Shown here: positions 7,501-8,490 of the stretch, piece after piece | How positions within the stretch are numbered: position 1 is the stretch's first letter | Layout: every line of letters begins with the position of its first letter | NCBI GenBank assembly: GCA_003555285.1 | Contig: PWGH01000150.1 | Span: forward strand, 1-8,490 | DNA: 8,490 nt | Reading direction: 5' to 3' | From: Thioalkalivibrio sp. | GTDB taxonomy: Bacteria; Pseudomonadota; Gammaproteobacteria; Ectothiorhodospirales; Ectothiorhodospiraceae | Notes under the pieces: generated by a model | Seen by the model: the letters and a program-made list of their open reading frames with translations, nothing else | The model's database searches: none | What the model was told of the DNA's origin: nothing | Program-made: the position numbers and the translations under genes

Positions 7501-8048
7501 GAGCCTCCTTCGTAGGGTTGCAGGCCGGCCGTCGGCTCGGTCGATTCCATCGTGGCCACCAGTTCCGCCAGGGCCTTCTGGAGGACCAGCAAGCGTTCGG
7601 GTTGCATGGCCTGCAGCGCCCGGTTCAATTCACCCTGGGGGGCCAATGGTGCATCCGCCAGCAGCCGGGTACCGGTCGCGGTCACATACAGGCGAACGAT
7701 GCGCTGATCCCGTTCCCGCCGACGGCGTTCGATCAGGCCACCCTGCTCCAGTTTGTCCAGCAGGTTGGAGGTGGTCGAGGGATGCACCGACAACCGGCGG
7801 GACAGGTCGCTGACGTTCAGACCCGGGCTGTGCTGCAGTTCCCACAACGCCCACAGCTGTGCGGCACTGATGCCGCAGCTGCGCTCGACGTGGCGCGAAT
7901 GGCCTTGCAAGGCACGGATGATCATGCGCAACTGGCGGATCACCGCGCGCACCGCGGCATCGCCTTCGCTATCTTCATGAATGTTCCCGGCGGGACTGGG
8001 CTCGACAGGGTTGGGCTCTACGGGACCGGGTTCGACGGATCTGGGCAT
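7497..8048 (-). CDS. MarR-family transcriptional regulator
   Basis: A 183-residue winged-helix DNA-binding protein, likely the local regulator. The core (about 33-168) shows the MarR layout: a dimerisation helix, ISAAQLWALWELQHSP, the helix-turn-helix NVSDLSRRLSVHPSTTSNLL (78-97) with recognition helix near 89-100, the basic wing IERRRRERDQRIVRLYVT, and a C-terminal helix for dimerisation. The first 22 residues are an odd proline-rich extension with three VEPxP repeats. The ATG at 8048 follows AAGG at a slightly long distance; no later start is clearly better. A palindrome upstream is a plausible autoregulatory operator. The family usually represses and releases DNA on binding a small ligand, here perhaps the pathway substrate. 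It is first in the operon and shares an ATGA overlap with the next gene. Confidence 0.92.
   Translation of the reverse strand: MPRSVEPGPVEPNPVEPSPAGNIHEDSEGDAAVRAVIRQLRMIIRALQGHSRHVERSCGISAAQLWALWELQHSPGLNVSDLSRRLSVHPSTTSNLLDKLEQGGLIERRRRERDQRIVRLYVTATGTRLLADAPLAPQGELNRALQAMQPERLLVLQKALAELVATMESTEPTAGLQPYEGGS
7992..8036 (-). repeat. Three 15-base in-frame units coding VEPxP in the MarR N-terminus
   Basis: Three tandem 15-base units encode VEPGP, VEPNP and VEPSP (MarR residues 5-19). The units are similar but not identical in DNA sequence, differing mainly at third codon positions and in the variable fourth codon, so they are not a very recent slippage product. The peptide should be extended and disordered ahead of the DNA-binding domain. 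Confidence 0.8.
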
Positions 8049-8076
8049 GGTCGCGCACCTTGATCACGGAGACAGG

Positions 8077-8096
8077 GTATTTTTGTGCAAAAGTAC
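8077..8096. promoter_or_regulatory. Candidate MarR operator: 20-bp near-perfect palindrome
   Basis: The half-sites GTATTTTTG (8077-8085) and CAAAAGTAC (8088-8096) are inverted repeats matching at 8 of 9 positions across a 2-base centre. Size and symmetry suit a MarR dimer. The site ends 29 bases before the MarR start codon and covers the candidate -10 of that gene, as expected for autorepression. A second, perfect 10-bp palindrome AAAGTACTTT (8090-8099) overlaps its right half, and GTGCAAA recurs 17 bases on (8085 and 8102). Binding by this regulator is inferred. Confidence 0.55.
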
Positions 8097-8107
8097 TTTC
8101 GGTGCAA
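8079..8107 (-). promoter_or_regulatory. Weak candidate promoter for the minus-strand operon
   Basis: Read on the minus strand, TTGCAC (8107-8102) and AAAAAT (8084-8079) are spaced by 17 bases. The match to sigma70 hexamers is only 3/6 and 4/6, but the position would give a leader of roughly 20-25 bases before the MarR ATG and places the palindrome over the -10. A weak promoter under repressor control is plausible; another start farther upstream cannot be excluded. Confidence 0.3.
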
Positions 8108-8155
8108 ATGCCGCGCCGCCGCTCGGGCGTTTCTGTCCCGGACCCATCTCAGAAA

Positions 8156-8173
8156 TGTTGCTTAAAAGAAACA
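8156..8173. promoter_or_regulatory. Second imperfect palindrome in the divergent region
   Basis: TGTTGCTT and AAGAAACA form an inverted repeat, 7 of 8 positions pairing, around a central AA. It lies about 37 bases upstream of the -35 of the porin-like gene and 60 bases beyond the first palindrome, with a different half-site sequence. It may bind another regulator, or an activator of the plus-strand gene; there is no direct evidence for a partner. Confidence 0.3.
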
Positions 8174-8209
8174 GGTCCGCTGGTTCTTTCGTGGTATATA
8201 AGGAATTTC

Positions 8210-8239
8210 TTGGCATTTGCGTCGCACATCCGCTACACT
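8210..8239 (+). promoter_or_regulatory. Sigma70-like promoter for the porin-like gene
   Basis: TTGGCA (8210-8215, 5/6 to the -35 consensus) and TACACT (8234-8239, 4/6 to the -10) are separated by 18 bases. Transcription would begin near 8246, giving a leader of about 145 bases before the ATG at 8392. That leader has a possible weak pairing, ACGGGT (8255-8260) with ACCCGT (8298-8303). An extended -10-like TGGTATATA at 8192-8200 is an alternative start. Confidence 0.5.
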
Positions 8240-8391
8240 TGCTCCCCAGATTTAACGGGTTTGTTGTTTCGCCACGGGGATTTCGGCGTATCAAAAGACC
8301 CGTCAGTTTCATCCGAGACATCGGCGCGGGTGGCCGTCAGGCACGCGTGGCCTCCGCCGCTTACGAACTTTTCATCATCCGGAGAAACAGC

Positions 8392-8490
8392 ATGTTATCC
8401 AGAACAATCCTTGTGGCCGCCATCGCCGGCGCGCTGTTGGCCCCCACCGTCGTGGCAGCCGATCCCATCGAGTTCGATTTCTACGGCTCC
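8392..8490 (+). CDS. Secreted or outer-membrane protein, probably a porin (5' end only)
   Basis: Only the first 33 codons lie in the window. The ATG follows GGAG at seven bases. The N-terminus is a classic Sec signal peptide: Arg4, a hydrophobic core at 6-17, and a likely cleavage after AlaAla at 22/23 (VVAA then DP). The mature end begins DPIEFDFYGS, alternating residues leading into FYG, like the first beta strand of Gram-negative general porins. It is transcribed away from the MarR operon and shares its control region, so a porin that admits the operon's substrate is an attractive idea, but only the start is visible. Other secreted proteins are possible. Confidence 0.65.
   Translation, partial: MLSRTILVAAIAGALLAPTVVAADPIEFDFYGS

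Larger units (their letters stand above)
8049..8391. other. Divergent control region between MarR operon and porin-like gene
   Basis: This 343-base non-coding stretch separates two divergent starts and is clearly more AT-rich than the genes, especially at 8077-8100 and 8151-8218. It contains two palindromes and candidate promoters for both directions, listed separately. A 9-bp inverted pair (GCAAATGCC at 8104-8112 and GGCATTTGC at 8212-8220) brackets the middle of the region. An 85-codon minus-strand frame (8064-8321) spans most of it, but it lacks family resemblance and overlaps the promoter signals, so it is not taken as a gene. Confidence 0.7.

Noticed and set aside
8104..8220. 9-bp inverted pair GCAAATGCC / GGCATTTGC as a mobile-element end or attachment site
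   Set aside because: Arms are short and 99 bases apart, with no target duplication or element between; a chance match of this size in the region is not improbable.
8064..8321. 85-codon minus-strand frame upstream of MarR
   Set aside because: Covers the AT-rich promoter region, shows no family resemblance or ribosome binding site, and would run through both palindromes and the opposing promoter.

Overview
The window is a GC-rich stretch from a Gram-negative bacterium. The partial gene at the right end opens like an outer-membrane porin precursor. Base composition and gene types would fit a gammaproteobacterium, perhaps a halophilic or Ectothiorhodospiraceae-like lineage, but that placement is only an impression.

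Almost everything is one minus-strand gene string, probably a single operon, read from right to left. It runs: a MarR-type regulator (7497-8048), a membrane-anchored protein with a fibronectin-III-like domain (6964-7500), an M20 zinc carbamoylase/ureidase (5604-6866), an isochorismatase-fold cysteine hydrolase (4838-5575), a DUR3-like sodium:solute symporter (3264-4841), an untracked 40-residue membrane protein (3145-3267), a divergent aspartate-carbamoyltransferase homologue (2072-3151) and a large AsnB-type asparagine synthetase (9-2027). Four junctions overlap by a few bases (ATGA or GTGA type) and the other gaps are 28 to 97 bases, so the genes are expected to be co-transcribed and partly translationally coupled.

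The right end (8049-8391) is an AT-richer divergent control region. It holds a near-perfect 20-bp palindrome lying on the predicted -10 of the regulator's own promoter, a second imperfect palindrome, and a sigma70-like promoter facing the plus-strand porin-like gene that starts at 8392 and is cut off by the window.

The enzyme set centres on ureido (N-carbamoyl), carbamoyl and amide nitrogen: two unrelated hydrolases of the kind that remove carbamoyl or amide groups, a carbamoyltransferase that has lost the aspartate-binding Arg/Gln pair of true PyrB, a glutamine-dependent amide-forming enzyme, and a urea-type transporter with a small companion. The most economical reading is uptake and breakdown, or remodelling, of a ureide or cyclic-amide-derived compound under MarR control. 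The substrate cannot be read from the sequence, and I do not recognise this exact gene set as a described pathway.
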